Numbered from the stretch's first letter, positions 12,801 to 25,260 are shown. The stretch is DNA of 64,000 nt from Sipunculus nudus (GCA_026874595.1 CM049309.1:71902926-71966925); one strand, 5' to 3'. Made by a program: numbers and translations. Notes: generated by a model not told the origin, from the letters alone.

Positions 12801-15800
12801 AGAGACCTAATTTCAGGTTTCCAAGAAGACATATCATGGGCCTCCCAGTAGGATTAGTCGTAAACTGTGTGTCCTGTTAACAGATGACTGCATTTTTCAA
12901 AGTCTCAAAAATACAGAAAAAAAATGGTAAAAAATTGAAAAAAATAGATGGTGCCACCAGTCTGCAGAAACTGATGATACATCCCATGACCAGTATCCTT
13001 GCTAAAAATCATGATGATCCATGCATTAGTTGTTGAGATATTTGAGGTTTTGTGTTAAATTTTCCATTATTCTGGGGGGTACTTCAGAGCCCACTAGCTT
13101 GGAGGATATAGATCAAAGTGACCGAATTTCAGGTTTGCAAGGGGAATTTTCATGGTCCTCTCAGAATGTCAAATTACAGGATTCTAGTTCCAGCATTTGT
13201 GGTTTGTGCCCTGTTAATGGACAGAGGCCCATTGCCAGACAGACAACTGACAAAGAGGGTTTGCTATAGCTCAGATGACTTACAGTCAGCTAAGCTAAAA
13301 ATTGCTTAGGCCCACAAAAGGTTATTTTTCACCTACCTTTTTTCAGAAACAAGTGCAGGGAGCCAATTTTTTACCTTTTTATTACTTCTTTTTTTTAAAT
13401 TCAATAACCAACCTAATTTTTTAGCTTTAATTTTTAATTTTAAGATGTTAACTGATTAAATACTTACATTTACATACTGTTAAATCAACAATACGTACAG
13501 GTAAATAATAAGTCACAGTACAAAATTAGCAAAATTTTTTGTGCTGATTTTAAATAACTTAAAAAATTTACAAAATTAATCTTATTATTTATACAGAATT
13601 GAATTTTGAATAAATAAAATTATATCCCTGAACAAAAATCTATAGCTATAGCTATTCATAGGTTAGGTGACTAAATATCTTCTGGATTTTTTACACATTG
13701 CATTATGTTCAGGCCCATAACCTCTAGAAATTACATAATACTGACCTGGTTCCTGGTATTTTCAAAGGAAAAATATAGAGGAGTATGTATATACAATTTG
13801 ATAAAAAAACGGATCAGTGGTTTTGACAACAGGCAGTTTTTAGTGTAACAATGAGTTTTTAATGGAAAAATTCAGGTTTCTAATTTATATCTCAAAGGAA
13901 TAACGTCGTAACGAAAACGCAGTTTTCAGTATGGAAGAAGATTCTGGGGACATTTATGCCAAATTTTTTATCTGTAGGTCCAATGGTTTCAAAACTTGCC
14001 AGTGTAACAGACGCAGACCAAGACTAAGGCTGAGATGACTTATAGTCAGCTGAGCTAAGAAAATGTCTTACTGGGTTGAGATCAAAATTGGTAAAATTCT
14101 ACTGCAAATCAAAATATAAATTTCTGTTACAGGGGGTCAAAACTGACATGTGCCATGACTGAGAAGACAACCCTTATAATTTGACTTTACTTACAAAATC
14201 TGGCATTTTCAGAAGTGGAAACTGGTTCACAATTTTTTGTACTGCCCCATCTTCCAGGTTTCTTATAACAAGCCTCCTCTCACTGAAAGAGCTGCGCATA
14301 AGCTTCTTTAGCTGGGGCTTGTCTTTTCTTGGAAGAGCTTTCTTAATGCCCTCTTGACACTCCTCAAAAGTCATAGATGTTCCTGATAAAGATACACCGC
14401 ATTACAAATTGGTGCTATTCAACCCATCTATTCTGTTACAGAAGTGATTGAGATCATATAATAGCTCCTCATTGGTACAGTATATGATTTGGTGATGGAT
14501 AAACAAGGTTGGATCATTCCAGTGCAGTGAAATAAAATTGATGATTAAAAATAGTGAATATCAAACACATTTGCTGCTCTTTTCTATCTAATATAGTGCT
14601 AAGCATTGCTTAAAGATTCATCAAATCCATCTGATGAAATAAAATGCAAGTTTTGTTCCAGAAATTATATTTAGCTAAGCCTGACCTGTTGCCTGGATGT
14701 TCAACCTTGTGACCCCACAATCTAAAAGCTTATATCTTGAGCTGAGTAATAGTTAAACTACACATGAGGTCTGGCCAAATTTATAGCTCCCATATAAATG
14801 AAGTTTTGACCTAAACAATTAGTTCTAAAAGAAATTATGAAAAATAAATTAAGAGATTGAAAAAGAAATAATTAAATGAAATACCTTATCAAATTAATTA
14901 TTTTAATATTTTCAAATTACATGTTACATACCTGGTGCAACTGTTGCCAATTCAGTACATCGTCTACTCTTCTTACTGGTACGAGATTGGCTGGGGTTTT
15001 CCCTTCCCTTGTTCAGACGCCGTTTCCGTCGCCATCTGATGTTTCTTAGTTTTTGGGAGAGTTTTGCAGTGATGAATGACTGCGATATTAAAAAACTTCT
15101 ATTTTAAACATCAGTTAGTTTTTATAAAAGCAAAATGATTCCATTTCTCTGTCTCTGCATGATCATGTGTATACATGTTTTGAACAGCAAAGCAGTTAAT
15201 TTGCAGCACTGTTGCATGTAATTGATGGAAAATAGCATGGGATTTTGCACCAGCATGAATTCTTGTGGAGTGCATGTAACACCACAAAAAGGAAATATTA
15301 TAGTGTGTTTGGTTGTAAAAATAATAAATAAAAATATAAATATATTGTAAAAAATAGAAATAATAGTTTTGTAGCTATGCTTTATAATACTGAAACATAC
15401 CTTAAATGGTGTCAAGTTGTCTTTAAGTCATTAAGTTTGTGAGCATTATTTTGTGTGCAACTGACTTGTCAGTAACTGTCATCAAATACAAAAAAGTAAA
15501 ACATGGCTCACCCATGGATTTCGACCACTTGTGAAGGTAATCCCTGGATATTCTGACACTAAGGCACGCCCATAATTCTCATACTCCAACTTTGTTGAGA
15601 TGTCACATGTGGCAATGATATGGTATGCTGTCTCCTCAATAAATGCGTCAAACTCTTCCAGGATTTTGCCTTGGTCAAGGAGAGTTTTAATCCTGGTGCT
15701 GTATTGAGGCAGGTTAGGTTTACCCACAGGATTATTTTCAGTAAGAAGCTGGGTTGTTTCTTTGTTTGGAATTACATCCTCCATCTCAGATGCACCTTCT

Positions 15801-18800
15801 GACAGGACTTGCTCCTCTGTTGTAACACTGCTGCCAGCCACTGATTCTTGGGTGTTGCTGCCACCTTTGGGACTAATGTGCTAAACAAGGACAAATTTAA
15901 AAGATTTATAACAGTAGGTTTCTAATTTTTTCTCAAATTGTAATTTAACTTCATACTTAATATGAATAATATTTATAGTATTAATAATAATAATTATTAT
16001 TAATAATAATATATAAAATTTACAGGGCCTTATTCATAATTCCTCACAGTAATTTTAAAAGATTTTTAAGAGGATGTTAGCAAACTGATCACACTGTTAT
16101 CATATCTTAAGGCATATATATCATTTGTTTCTTTCACACAATTATGATATAGCTTGTTAAAGGCATTTCCTCTAAAAATGTGCTATGAAAAACTAGTGAA
16201 ATCATACATCACATACCTAATTGACTAACTTTTATACACAATATTTTTCAACTAAAACAACCATTAAAAATCAACTTACATCTTTTAGGCTCAGCAGTAC
16301 CATGATTTTCCTCACATTACCTATTTTCCCAGGTAACATTGCCTTCAGATCATTCTCTTTTATATGCCTTAAGGTGAAGCCATCCACAAAATTATCTGTA
16401 AATCAAAATTAATGGCAGTTAAAGCTGTTTATGTATAATTTAATTTAGGTCTATAACTGCAGCTGTGATCTAGCTTTTTCTACTTTCTCCACTCAATCTT
16501 TGTTATGAAACTCCTCAATGTCAACCCTTCGGATGTGCATGTTTGCTCTGGAATTTTCAGGAATGATGGCAAGTGTGTCCTTAAAGGTGTCATTTTCCAT
16601 CTCTTCCCAGATGTCCTAAGAAATCTGACATTAATTAGTGAAGGAGCTGCATATTAGGAAATGCATATTTATGCATATAATTACCCTGCTGGCTTTACCG
16701 ATGGATTGAAAAGGGACACAACATGTCATTTAGAAATATATGTAGGCTGAAAAACCTGTAGCTCTTACACTACTGAGTTTTGATGTAGCTCTTACACTGC
16801 AAGTTTTGATATTATATTTCAACATATTGTCAAACACTGTGGATATAGCATGTTTGCCAAGTGAATAAATTCTACAGCTTTCTTCAAAATAACAAGAAAA
16901 ACTCGGTGCCCTGACCAGAAATAAATCACCTGTCCAAATCATTCACTTGGATAATTATAACAATATATTTTTTTAAAAGTCTGGAAACTCTGACAGTTCA
17001 AGTAAGAAATATCATATTCAATGTTTAACCATATGTACTAACCATAATTTGATGGCACAGCTCTCTATGGAAACCACACTTCATCCAAATTCTGCAACAT
17101 GACATAATGCTGTTCCTTGCATTTGTGGTAAATCTGTGGCCAAACATATTTCAGCTCTTCATATTTTGTGACTTTGATATCATTTGTGCAAACAATCTCA
17201 AAGGCATTCAGCTTGGGATTAAAGTCGACAATGTTCAACATTTTGCATACAAAATATTTTTCTTCACCAAAAATGACTATGGTATCAATCCTGAGCAGCC
17301 CTGGCTCAAGTTCAAATGTATCCACAATAACTGATCCTGACTTATAGATTAAGCCATTGATTTTGACACATGGTGTCAACATGACTTCACAGTTTAGATA
17401 TATATGCAGGTTTTCACAGTTAATTTGACTGAGGAATTTTTCCTTGAATTCAAGTGATTCAACAGACACAATATGCCCTTCTGCCACTTCATCACCCTGA
17501 CTTAGGTACACTTCAGACCTTGAACCTTTAGGACCAAGCATTTGTAAACACATCCATCTCTGATGGTACTCTGAGAGACTTTTTGGAATGTTTTTAAACT
17601 GAACCATCTTTGTAGCTTGAAGAATCCATTTTTTGCTTCGAATCTCATGCACCAGTGCATTCGAAGAGGTCCAAAATGTAGGAGCTGTGTTGGAAAATGG
17701 ACCAAGTAATGCAATTTTGGTTTGTAACTTTCCTCTGGGTACAGCTTTATGAATGTACTGGAATATGCTGCTATGAGGTATTCCAATGATGAAATAGTGC
17801 GTTCTGATGCCACAGGGGATAATGAAAGGAGCGTTATTTGTAGGCAACGCAGGAAGTTTATCCAGTTTTCGTCTTCATCTGGAATTTTGTCTGCTAAAAT
17901 GAAGGGTAATGTTGTCACCAAATTTTTCATTGAAGCAGCTGACTGGGCAAATGTTTTGCCATTAATGAGCCACTTTCTGTCAATGATTTGTGGTTTGTCT
18001 TTAGCTTCATTTTCTGAGTAAGAAAAGTTCAGTATCCGAGCATTTAACTCATCTAGTGAAATATACTGTTTTTGTATAATCACAACACTAAACAAACACC
18101 GAAGTTCATCCCGGAGTACACCCTCAAGCAGAATATGCATGGGGTCATGCAGCAAACACTTTGTTATGGAAAAACCAGGCACGTCATGTAAAATGCTTTT
18201 CCCGTTTATTCCCCATTGTTTTGACCAATGTGTATATACATGTCTTCTTACTGACTTCTTTCAAATGATCTACTCGATCCCTGTGTTCAAATTCATCCCT
18301 CACTGTGCACTCCCTTGCAAACTTAATATCACTCATATTCTCTCGCCTCACTTCACATGACCTGCAAGGTAAATGTGCACCACCTACACCTTCTTTAAAA
18401 CCACCTATCATCTGAGAGGCAAGTGTATCTGCCAGCACAAAGAATAATAGTCCATGCCATTTCTTTTTTCCTGTTCCCGGAACATCAATATCAGCACCAT
18501 CATATAGAATTTGAAGATCTTGTGTGAATGATTCTAGTAACCTGTCAACTCCAAATTCTTTCAAATCCTTTGTTTTGGCTATTGCAAGCAATTGCACTGA
18601 AGACAGCTTACTGCGGTACTCTGCGGGCACATTGAGTAGAAGCCAATAAAATGCAGTTAGCTTATGTTTTTTGCGATGGCTCCCAATAGGATTTACAAGT
18701 TCAAAATCGTCTGTATACAGTGCAAACAGCAGTGCATCACTGTGTTCTGTTAAATATGGGTGGGTTTTGAAATAATATCCGTCATATATATCCTCCATTA

Positions 18801-19693
18801 GGCCTGAAGCATTATGATGATCTTTTCCCAAGCATACCTGGACTTCAGGCATACCCAAAAGAGCTTTCAACTGTTCTAAAAATGGTACACAGTAACCAAA
18901 AACACTTTTCTTTTTCCAAATATACCGGCCCTTTCTTTTGATACGGATCATCCTCTCCCCTAAAGTAATTTCTTCAGGCTGCACATAACCAAAGCCTGTT
19001 TTAAACATCTTTTCTTGTTTGTACTTTGTCTCTAGTCCTTCAAACAGGGGAGCATCAAAGTAATGTGAAAAATCAATTGCTAAACCAGAATTTTCTGCTA
19101 CAATTTTCTGTTTGATAGATTCAAGCTTTTCTTGAAACAACAACTGTGTAGACTGTAATACATCATCCACTGCCTTTTGGCTCATCCTGTGACCAGCCCT
19201 TAGTTTAAGTATATAAGCTGCATCATTTAACTTAGACAAGTCATTTTTATGTACAGGCTGATCCTCTTCTTCATGAAATTGTACATCACAATCACTGTCA
19301 CCCTGATCTGAGGCACAATTTGTAAGTACAGGTTCACTGAAATGCTTCCTTTGACAGTGCATCTTGAACGATGTGTAATTCTTGAAAGAAGCCCCACAAC
19401 CACTATATGAGCAATGAACAATAAACTGAGGTGCATTTCGATGTCTTTTTAGAAGATGATGCAAAAATTTCTTGTGGGATTCAGCAAAATATGGACACAT
19501 ACTGCAACAAATGTCCATTTTCATGGATAATCTGTAAAAAAAAAAAGAAAAAACTAAACAAAACAAGGACTGAAAGAGTATATTTACCTGAAAAGACCTC
19601 TGCAACATCAGATGGTATGCCGCATTTTACTAAAACATCTTTCACATCATCAGGAGTGCTCGTGTCTTCAATATTTGCAAACAGAGTTTCCAT
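9892..19693 (-). CDS. SAM-domain protein of the transposon (TNPA-like), 8 coding exons
   Basis: Coding exons on the minus strand: 19693-19588, 16395-16280, 15880-15512, 15079-14932, 14382-14195, 12014-11892, 11527-11423 and 10194-9892. Each has an AG acceptor and GT donor. The phases match at every junction and no stop interrupts the 485 codons. Exons 1 and 2 together form one SAM domain (about residues 12-74): VKCGIPSDVAEVFS joins NFVDGFTLRHIKENDLKAML and then KIGNVRKIMVLLSLKD. Residues 75-197 are an acidic linker followed by a conserved-looking segment ending GRNPW. Residues 198-247 hold a strongly basic stretch (LRNIRWRRKRRL and SKKSRR), a likely nuclear or DNA-binding region. The last exon is a separate module (AYYAWDLSYPKEYQLL) that I cannot name. 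SAM domains mediate oligomerisation or RNA/DNA contacts. A TNPA-like role in binding the sub-terminal repeats is inference. The ATG at 19691-19693 sits in a good context, 13 bases after the exon acceptor. Confidence 0.85.
12420..13300 (+). repeat. Dispersed repeat R, two and a half units inside transposon intron
   Basis: Repeated phrases such as GTAACAGAGACCTAATTTCA, GGTGCCACCAGTCTGCAG and GTGTCCTGTTAACAGATGA occur twice, at about 12,420-12,720 and 12,765-13,040, with a third partial unit to 13,300. The tail carries the GCTCAGATGACTTACAGTCA motif. The same family forms the larger run at 42.4-43.9 kb. It lies in the intron between exons 14195 and 12014, so it probably inserted into the transposon. 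Confidence 0.7.
13960..14065 (+). repeat. Dispersed repeat R, tail fragment
   Basis: Carries the diagnostic GAGATGACTTATAGTCAGCT tail of the dispersed repeat and a weakly matching stretch before it. It sits just below exon 14195-14382 of the SAM protein gene. Confidence 0.5.
16493..16615 (-). CDS. Probable 3' terminal exon of the transposase transcript
   Basis: A CTTAG acceptor at 16616-16620 opens a 40-codon frame starting DIWEEMENDTFKDTLAI and ending in TGA. It cannot join the SAM exon at 19588, because that phase gives an early stop. It can join in phase to an ATG|GTTAGT donor near 17,040, reached from the transposase exon in a shifted frame (HRELCHQIM then DIWEEME). It is therefore best read as the C-terminus of a transposase splice form. 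The exact junction is uncertain. Confidence 0.4.
   Translation of the reverse strand, partial: DIWEEMENDTFKDTLAIIPENSRANMHIRRVDIEEFHNKD
17065..19524 (-). pseudogene. CACTA-type transposase with two C2H2 fingers (TNPD-like), two frameshifts
   Basis: The frame lies in the intron that splits the SAM domain. A long poly-pyrimidine tract and ACAG precede its exon at 19531; the first in-frame ATG is at 19522-19524. Two fingers are visible: C7-C10-H23-H28 and C38-C43-H56-H61. A DDE-like core follows: GKKKWHG then FFVLADTLASQMIGGF, with a candidate catalytic Asp at about residue 366 (18427-18429), and the CRSC motif behind it. Next come LLHDPMHILLEGVL and EYHQRWMCLQMLGPKG. This order is typical of transposase-derived proteins of En/Spm type. 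The frame breaks near 18,240-18,262 (between DHLKEVS and HVYTHWSKQWGIN) and near 17,600 (between KLQRW and FKNIPKSL). Each break is a single-base shift. About 820 residues in all. Either this copy is dead or the assembly has indels. Confidence 0.75.
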
Positions 19694-20749
19694 GTTTGTT
19701 TATGATCTGTGAATAAAATAAAAAGTATACCAGATTTAAAGATTCAAAGACAAGGCTTGAAACACTTCTGAAATATTTGGTTCATAAGTTATAGGTTTTC
19801 CATAACAGCACAAACTTGTACAGGTGACCCTGGGTAACAATGCCATATATGCTGTCCTTAGGGTTCATACACATAAAGCCATACACAAGTTATCTGACCT
19901 ACCCTACATCAGGCAGTGACCCTGAAACTTTTCTTGATAGTTTATAAATTTCATTTGATAAATTTCAACTAGAAAACTGACGTATCAGGAAGGGCCCTGC
20001 AAATACATTCACTTTGAGTAAGAGTTTTTTGGTATATGGGAAGAATATTTTGAATATAGGAAGAACAATAGATAGCATATTCAGATGAAGCACAAAATGA
20101 TACATGTAAAGCTGTGAAAATAGGAATAAATGACCAATCATGTTGAAAGGCAGCAACAGAAATATATTAAGAAATTGTATATATATATTATTTTTTTATG
20201 AATATCCCTGAGTATCAGCTTTACCTGTGCAAGTGGAGCCAGAGTTGCTTGTAGCTGAGCCTATAGATGCACTGTGTTGTGTAAATTGACTACATATTTA
20301 TATCAATGTATATTTGCTGATGGTCACTGTAATAGGCCCAGATTCTATAATGCAGGACGTGGAGACAGATATGTCCAAACATGGTTTAAATGAGATGAAT
20401 TTTGTCAACACCAAAGTGTGAGTAAAGTTGACATGTGACCCTGACCCTGACATAAGACCATAAACCCCAAAACTGAAAAAAACCTTATTCCTTGTGTCAT
20501 AGGTATTTTATATTTAAAGTTTGAATCCAATTAATCAGTTGAAACAGGAGCTACTGTCTGAAATTGAATTTGTGGACAGACAGACCTTATCAAGTGATAA
20601 AACTATGTTTTACTATGTAACTTGGAAAAAAAATAGAACCTAAGACCTCATTTCAGGTTTCCTTGCAGATAACATGTTGACCAGATCTGTCCTGATGTGA
20701 AGCTGGAGAAAACAATTATCATGTTTCCCTTTGCTAAAGGTGGATCAAC

Positions 20750-22343
20750 CAGGGTTTCCGCGACCCTAAAATTTAGGCCGGTAAACGGACTCTTTCCCCC
20801 GCGAGGGTCATTAAAAATTCCCCCAGCCAAAGAGGCTGAGAGAGCTTAATAATAACTCAAGCACGAGTGTCGTGCTGTCTTCATCATCTTCAAACTATGT
20901 ATCAGATTTGCGCGCCCCTGTCGCCTGTTCGGTGCCACTCAGTCACTGTCCTGACAATGTCTGAAAAACTTTGAAAAGAATAGATCAGTAAAAAGATTCC
21001 TTATACATGTACAACATCTGCGCAAATAGTTTTTATGCTGTCTCGCCATTTAATTTTCTGGAGAAGGTAATCAGTTGTGTAACCATAGGTTGTGGACGTA
21101 CGATGTCGGCCCTGAACATGCGCTACCGGCCAAAGGTGTGATATTATAATTAATCGTTCGACAACCGTACATTCAGTCTCTGTAGTCAGTAAAAATGATA
21201 AACCTATCGATAATGGAAATTAAATTTGTGTTTTATTTGGTTGTGATGATATATTTTTCAAAATTTGAAGAAGGTGAATCATTTTCATCATGCAGTCGCT
21301 GTGGACATCGCTGCTTTGACATATTAACATACCGCGGGCCTTGCAGCGAGGTCACAATGCAAAGGGCTTTTGTCTTGACCTTACCGAACAAATTTCAAAA
21401 GGCCGGAGCGTAGTGAATGCGCTGTTCTATGTGCGAATATTCATGAGGGAATTCCCTATTGAAATAAAAACTTGTGGCAAATGCAGCCAATAGCGTCCGA
21501 GGAAGTTCTGAATAATTCAACTGAATGTCACACGTGCAGAAACAGGTCGTGCACGTCTCGGACACGATCGCAATCAGGGATTTCGCAGAATCAAATGTTG
21601 GGCCTATAACAAGTAGGCCTAACACACTAAATTTCAAGGATATTGCACGAATTTTAAGTAAAAGCATGCGACAGCAATATATATTTTTTGTCATTTAACT
21701 TTGAGAAAAGCAGCCGGCCGTTGAATGCGTTGCAGCAGCCGACAAAACGCCGGCTGTAGTGCGGGCCCATCGTGAACACCCGGTCAGCGGAGATCACGCG
21801 GTAAGCACCAGGCGCGGGTAATCTGGGAGCGCGGGAAACCGTTAGTCCCTGGAGGGGTATGTTGAATTGGTCAATAGCTTGGGGATACACAGGAAGCGTG
21901 CACGATATAATAAAAACAAACAATGTGGACATCGCTTGGGCAGAACAGGCCCTATATTTATTATATTTATCTTCGTCAATTCGGTTTGCGCAAGTTTCCA
22001 AAACAGATGTTTAGGCGAATCCTTTCCAATGAATAGTTAAGTAAAAGGCCAGTTTCTGGGCCCACATATGTCAGGGAGACACGACTTGTACGTGCATGCT
22101 GCATCACATGAAGGCCTAACGAATATTTTACTGTTTTACTGGTATATTTTTACGCCTTCCATGGGCGTGATACTAAGCTGAAAAAGAACATCAGAAACGT
22201 TGTTTTCAACCTTGATTTTGTAAAATTTCCACACCGTGGGAGGGGGGAACCCACACCCTCCCCTCGCTTCGCCCCCACGCTAGGTTCACTCCCTGTCACA
22301 AAGTAAAAACGGACACACTTTTTCAACCCTGGCGGAAACCCTG
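20750..22343. mobile_element. hAT-like element nested in the CACTA transposon
   Basis: The left end reads CAGGGTTTCCGC and the right end is its exact inverse, GCGGAAACCCTG. TCAAC flanks both ends directly (20745-20749 and 22344-22348), a perfect 5-bp target duplication. Ends starting CAGGG fit the hAT group; most hAT elements make 8-bp duplications but a 5-bp subgroup is known. The 1,594-bp body lacks a transposase frame, so this is a non-autonomous copy. It is richer in G and C than its surroundings around 21,280-21,850. A minus-strand open frame (21932-21654) encodes a hydrophobic start (MSTLFVFIISC) and ends after CCNAFNGRLL; I assign it no function. Confidence 0.7.
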
Positions 22344-23575
22344 TCAACATCAGAAAAGAATGATTTACACTGACCAATGACCTTGACCCCAAAATCAAAA
22401 GGTATCTTCAGTGCTTAAGTTTCCTGTTGTGTATACTCTAAATGTAGCTGTTCAATTTAGAGATAATCATTCCTTCCAAGCAGCAATCTCAAAACCTTTC
22501 CATAATATTTCTAAAGCTAAATATTTACTTAGAGTTGATCACAATATAAGGGGATACCCCCCCCCCCCCACACACACACACAAGGGAAGCACACAGTGGT
22601 ATACCCCCAATATATGGAATATCTGGGGGATCCACATTCCATAAATGCCTAATATACCCTTCCCAACTCTCCTCCACCTTTTTCTGCAAAATCACATTTC
22701 CTCAGTAATTAACACAGTAGCTGATCCCTCAATTTTGTAAAGAACACTAGGAAAATTTGATTTTATTTTCCCATGCACACCCTGCCATGATTACAGCATT
22801 ACATGATAACAATCGGTTTTACATAATTATTTGAATAAGGGTAGTAATAGATGAACAGACCAGTAGTCGGAAGCACAGATCAGGTCTTGGGGTACATTCA
22901 GTATTTATCTGTGATTCCAGCATGGTGTCTTCTGTAGTTGGTGTAAGTAAGTAGCCAATTCCAAATGACATATTTCTAAATGACAAATGTATGTCTCAGT
23001 CAGCCAGTTACACTGACTCCAATTAGTGTTTCAGTTAAAGACTTCATTTAAGTGCCATATGGTTATAGTCATGTGTGCACACTTTGTTTCCTTTTTTTTA
23101 TAGCTCATTTTCACATACAAACTTTTACTTGTTTTTAGTTTCTACCATTTCTACCCATGTAGAAAGTATATCTACCATATTGATAGTAACTACCTTGTTG
23201 TTACCTGGTGTAAAAGGTCAGATTTTACCCCCTGCCTAATTTACACCCAGGTATAATTTAGCTTAGGTCAATTTATTTAAACCACCTCAGGACAGTTTAT
23301 ACCCCTCAGCATATAGTACCATTGTTAATTATATAAAAAAAATGTGTGCAATTACATTTAATTCATTTAATGTTTCAATCATCTTTTGGTTTTTTTTTTG
23401 GTGGCCTTAACCGCCCCCATTTTTTAATGCTAACTTATCTATTTCTTAATCTAAGTATTTAAATCTTCATTTAAAAGAATTTAAAAGTTCCATTTTGGTT
23501 TGGGACTACTTGTCAGAGTGCCAGCACTTGCTTCCTTTCAGTTTATTCTTATATCCTGGTGTCACCTATGCAAGA

Positions 23576-23795
23576 TGTCTACCGCACCTGCAGGTCCTGG
23601 GTGTAATCATCCCCATTGCAGGGTCATCACACCGAGGAACCTCCCAAAGACGCACTCGTATGTGAGTAAAACCTGGCTGTGAGGCACAGCCTTCCCATTG
23701 AGCCTGCAGAAAGCTTACCCTGGGTTGGGGTCGACCATGAAGAATCTGACCGCCTCGGCCGAGATTTGAACACACGACCTCCCAGCTTTGACATT
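23576..23795 (-). repeat. tRNA-type SINE, copy 1
   Basis: On the minus strand it contains a B-box-like GTTCAAATCTC followed by a body that matches the copy at 60.7 kb. Shared stretches include ACTCACA.ACGA.TGCG, then GGT.TC.TGGTGT.ATGAC and GACCTGCAGG. A polymerase III B box with a conserved central body is the structure of tRNA-derived SINEs. It lies inside the CACTA transposon. Confidence 0.65.
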
Positions 23796-24199
23796 CATCT
23801 TTTGATGTTTCTACACACCATTCATGAGAAAAACTTATAATATCAGTACTGAGGTACAGCAAGTGTAGAAATAACCATTTTGGTTATTTATTTAACTTGA
23901 CCAATATGTATACAGATTTATAGTAGCATTACTTACAATTAATTTTTAATTTATAAACTGTCTTGTTCTTGATAGCTAGCATTTATTTAAAAAGTGGGTA
24001 TTATTTTTGTAGGTCTACATTAATTGGGAGTCTCAAATCAATTTTATAATGTGATTTATGAGATTCAGAAGACAATAAATACTTATATGTATAGTAATTC
24101 AATGAGTCTATACACATATATACATTTTGCAGAGCGATATCATCCACATGAGACTCATTAGTTACATTATTTTTTTTAAACTGACAGAAGATGAACCAT

Positions 24200-24233
24200 T
24201 ATGTACAATTACTCCCCCCCCCCCCCCCCCCCC
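24200..24233. repeat. Long C run
   Basis: A run of about 20 C residues ends near 24,233 in otherwise AT-rich DNA. Many such G/C homopolymers occur in the window (for example 26,276-26,296, 26,485-26,499, 40,790-40,808 and 41,131-41,154). They are likely hot spots for length error. Confidence 0.8.
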
Positions 24234-24289
24234 GGACTTCATCTATAGTGCTCCTCCAATATATTTTACTAAAAATGTTGTATGTTTTA

Positions 24290-24975
24290 ATTTAATTTAA
24301 TTTTTCAAAGGAACAAAGCCACAGTGACCTAGTTTTGGGTTTGGTAGGAGAACTTAGGAACATATAACTGTATGTCAAGTTTTGTATTTGTAATTTTAAA
24401 ATGTGCTTGTCTAACAGATGGACAGATGGATAATGGTAGAGGACCAAAACTGTAGCTCAGATGACTTTTAGTCAGCTGACCTATCAAGAAAAGCTACCCA
24501 AGATCAAAGGGCATGGTAATGTTCACTCATGGCAATCAAAGCCTAGTTTATTGAGATATTGGAGCTTTTGTATAAAATTTTAATTTTTACTCAAAATGGA
24601 ATAATCACCACAATTTTTATCTTTCTTTAAAAGAGGTGGATGGCTAAACTCTGCTAAACTTTGCATGATGGCAGTCTGTCTTAAACATCAACTTGAGCAA
24701 CATTATTATATTTGATGAACAAACAGATATTTGTTCAATAGCCTTGATCACTGGCAAGCATTTGTGTGAGTGCTACAAAATGTTTTTTGCCCATACTAGG
24801 TCACAATGACCTAAATTGGGCATCTAGGTCTGAGATTTCCCGGGAACCCTGGATGTGGAGTAAGAAATTACTAGATCAGACAGTCGATATGTTACCTGTT
24901 AAATGAGTTGGCCACCAAGATGACAGACAAAGAGAATCACTTTAGCTCAGGTAACTTGAAGTCAGCCGAGTTGAT
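24290..24975 (+). repeat. Dispersed repeat R, two diverged copies
   Basis: Copies at about 24,290-24,485 and 24,780-24,975. Both run from a CA(C)AGTGACCTA box, through a CTAACAGATGGACAGA-type or equivalent stretch, to the GCTCAGATGACTTTTAGTCA tail. They are more diverged than the copies at 42-44 kb. Confidence 0.5.
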
Positions 24976-25014
24976 AATGATACAATATAATAAAAACATA
25001 ATATATGAATAATA

Positions 25015-25017
<3 letters not shown>

Positions 25018-25054
<37 letters not shown>
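25018..25054. repeat. AT microsatellite
   Basis: Pure AT dinucleotide repeat. A second one lies at about 25,383-25,424. Confidence 0.9.
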
Positions 25055-25058
<4 letters not shown>

Positions 25059-25260
25059 CAGTGAAACCCCGGGCTATGGACACCCCTCTGGGATGGACAC
25101 CCCACCTAACGGGCATTTTTGGGACAATCGAGCATTTTTACTCTTTTAAGAACAACTCTGGGGGAGACACCCCGCTATTCAGGACAACAGACACTTTTTG
25201 TCAGCCTGATGCCTAAAATCATCCCGGCTAACCATATAAAACCGTAGTGTTTTGATGCCG
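25059..25260. repeat. Possible pogo/Tigger-like MITE fragment
   Basis: The start CAGTGAAACCCCGGGCTATG followed by repeated GGACACCCC units resembles pogo-type terminal repeats (CAGTG.AACC). I cannot find a convincing inverse end nearby, so it may be truncated or another repeat type. Confidence 0.3.

Noticed and set aside
17749-18360. Plus-strand frames opposite the transposase
   Set aside because: Shadows of the minus-strand coding region.
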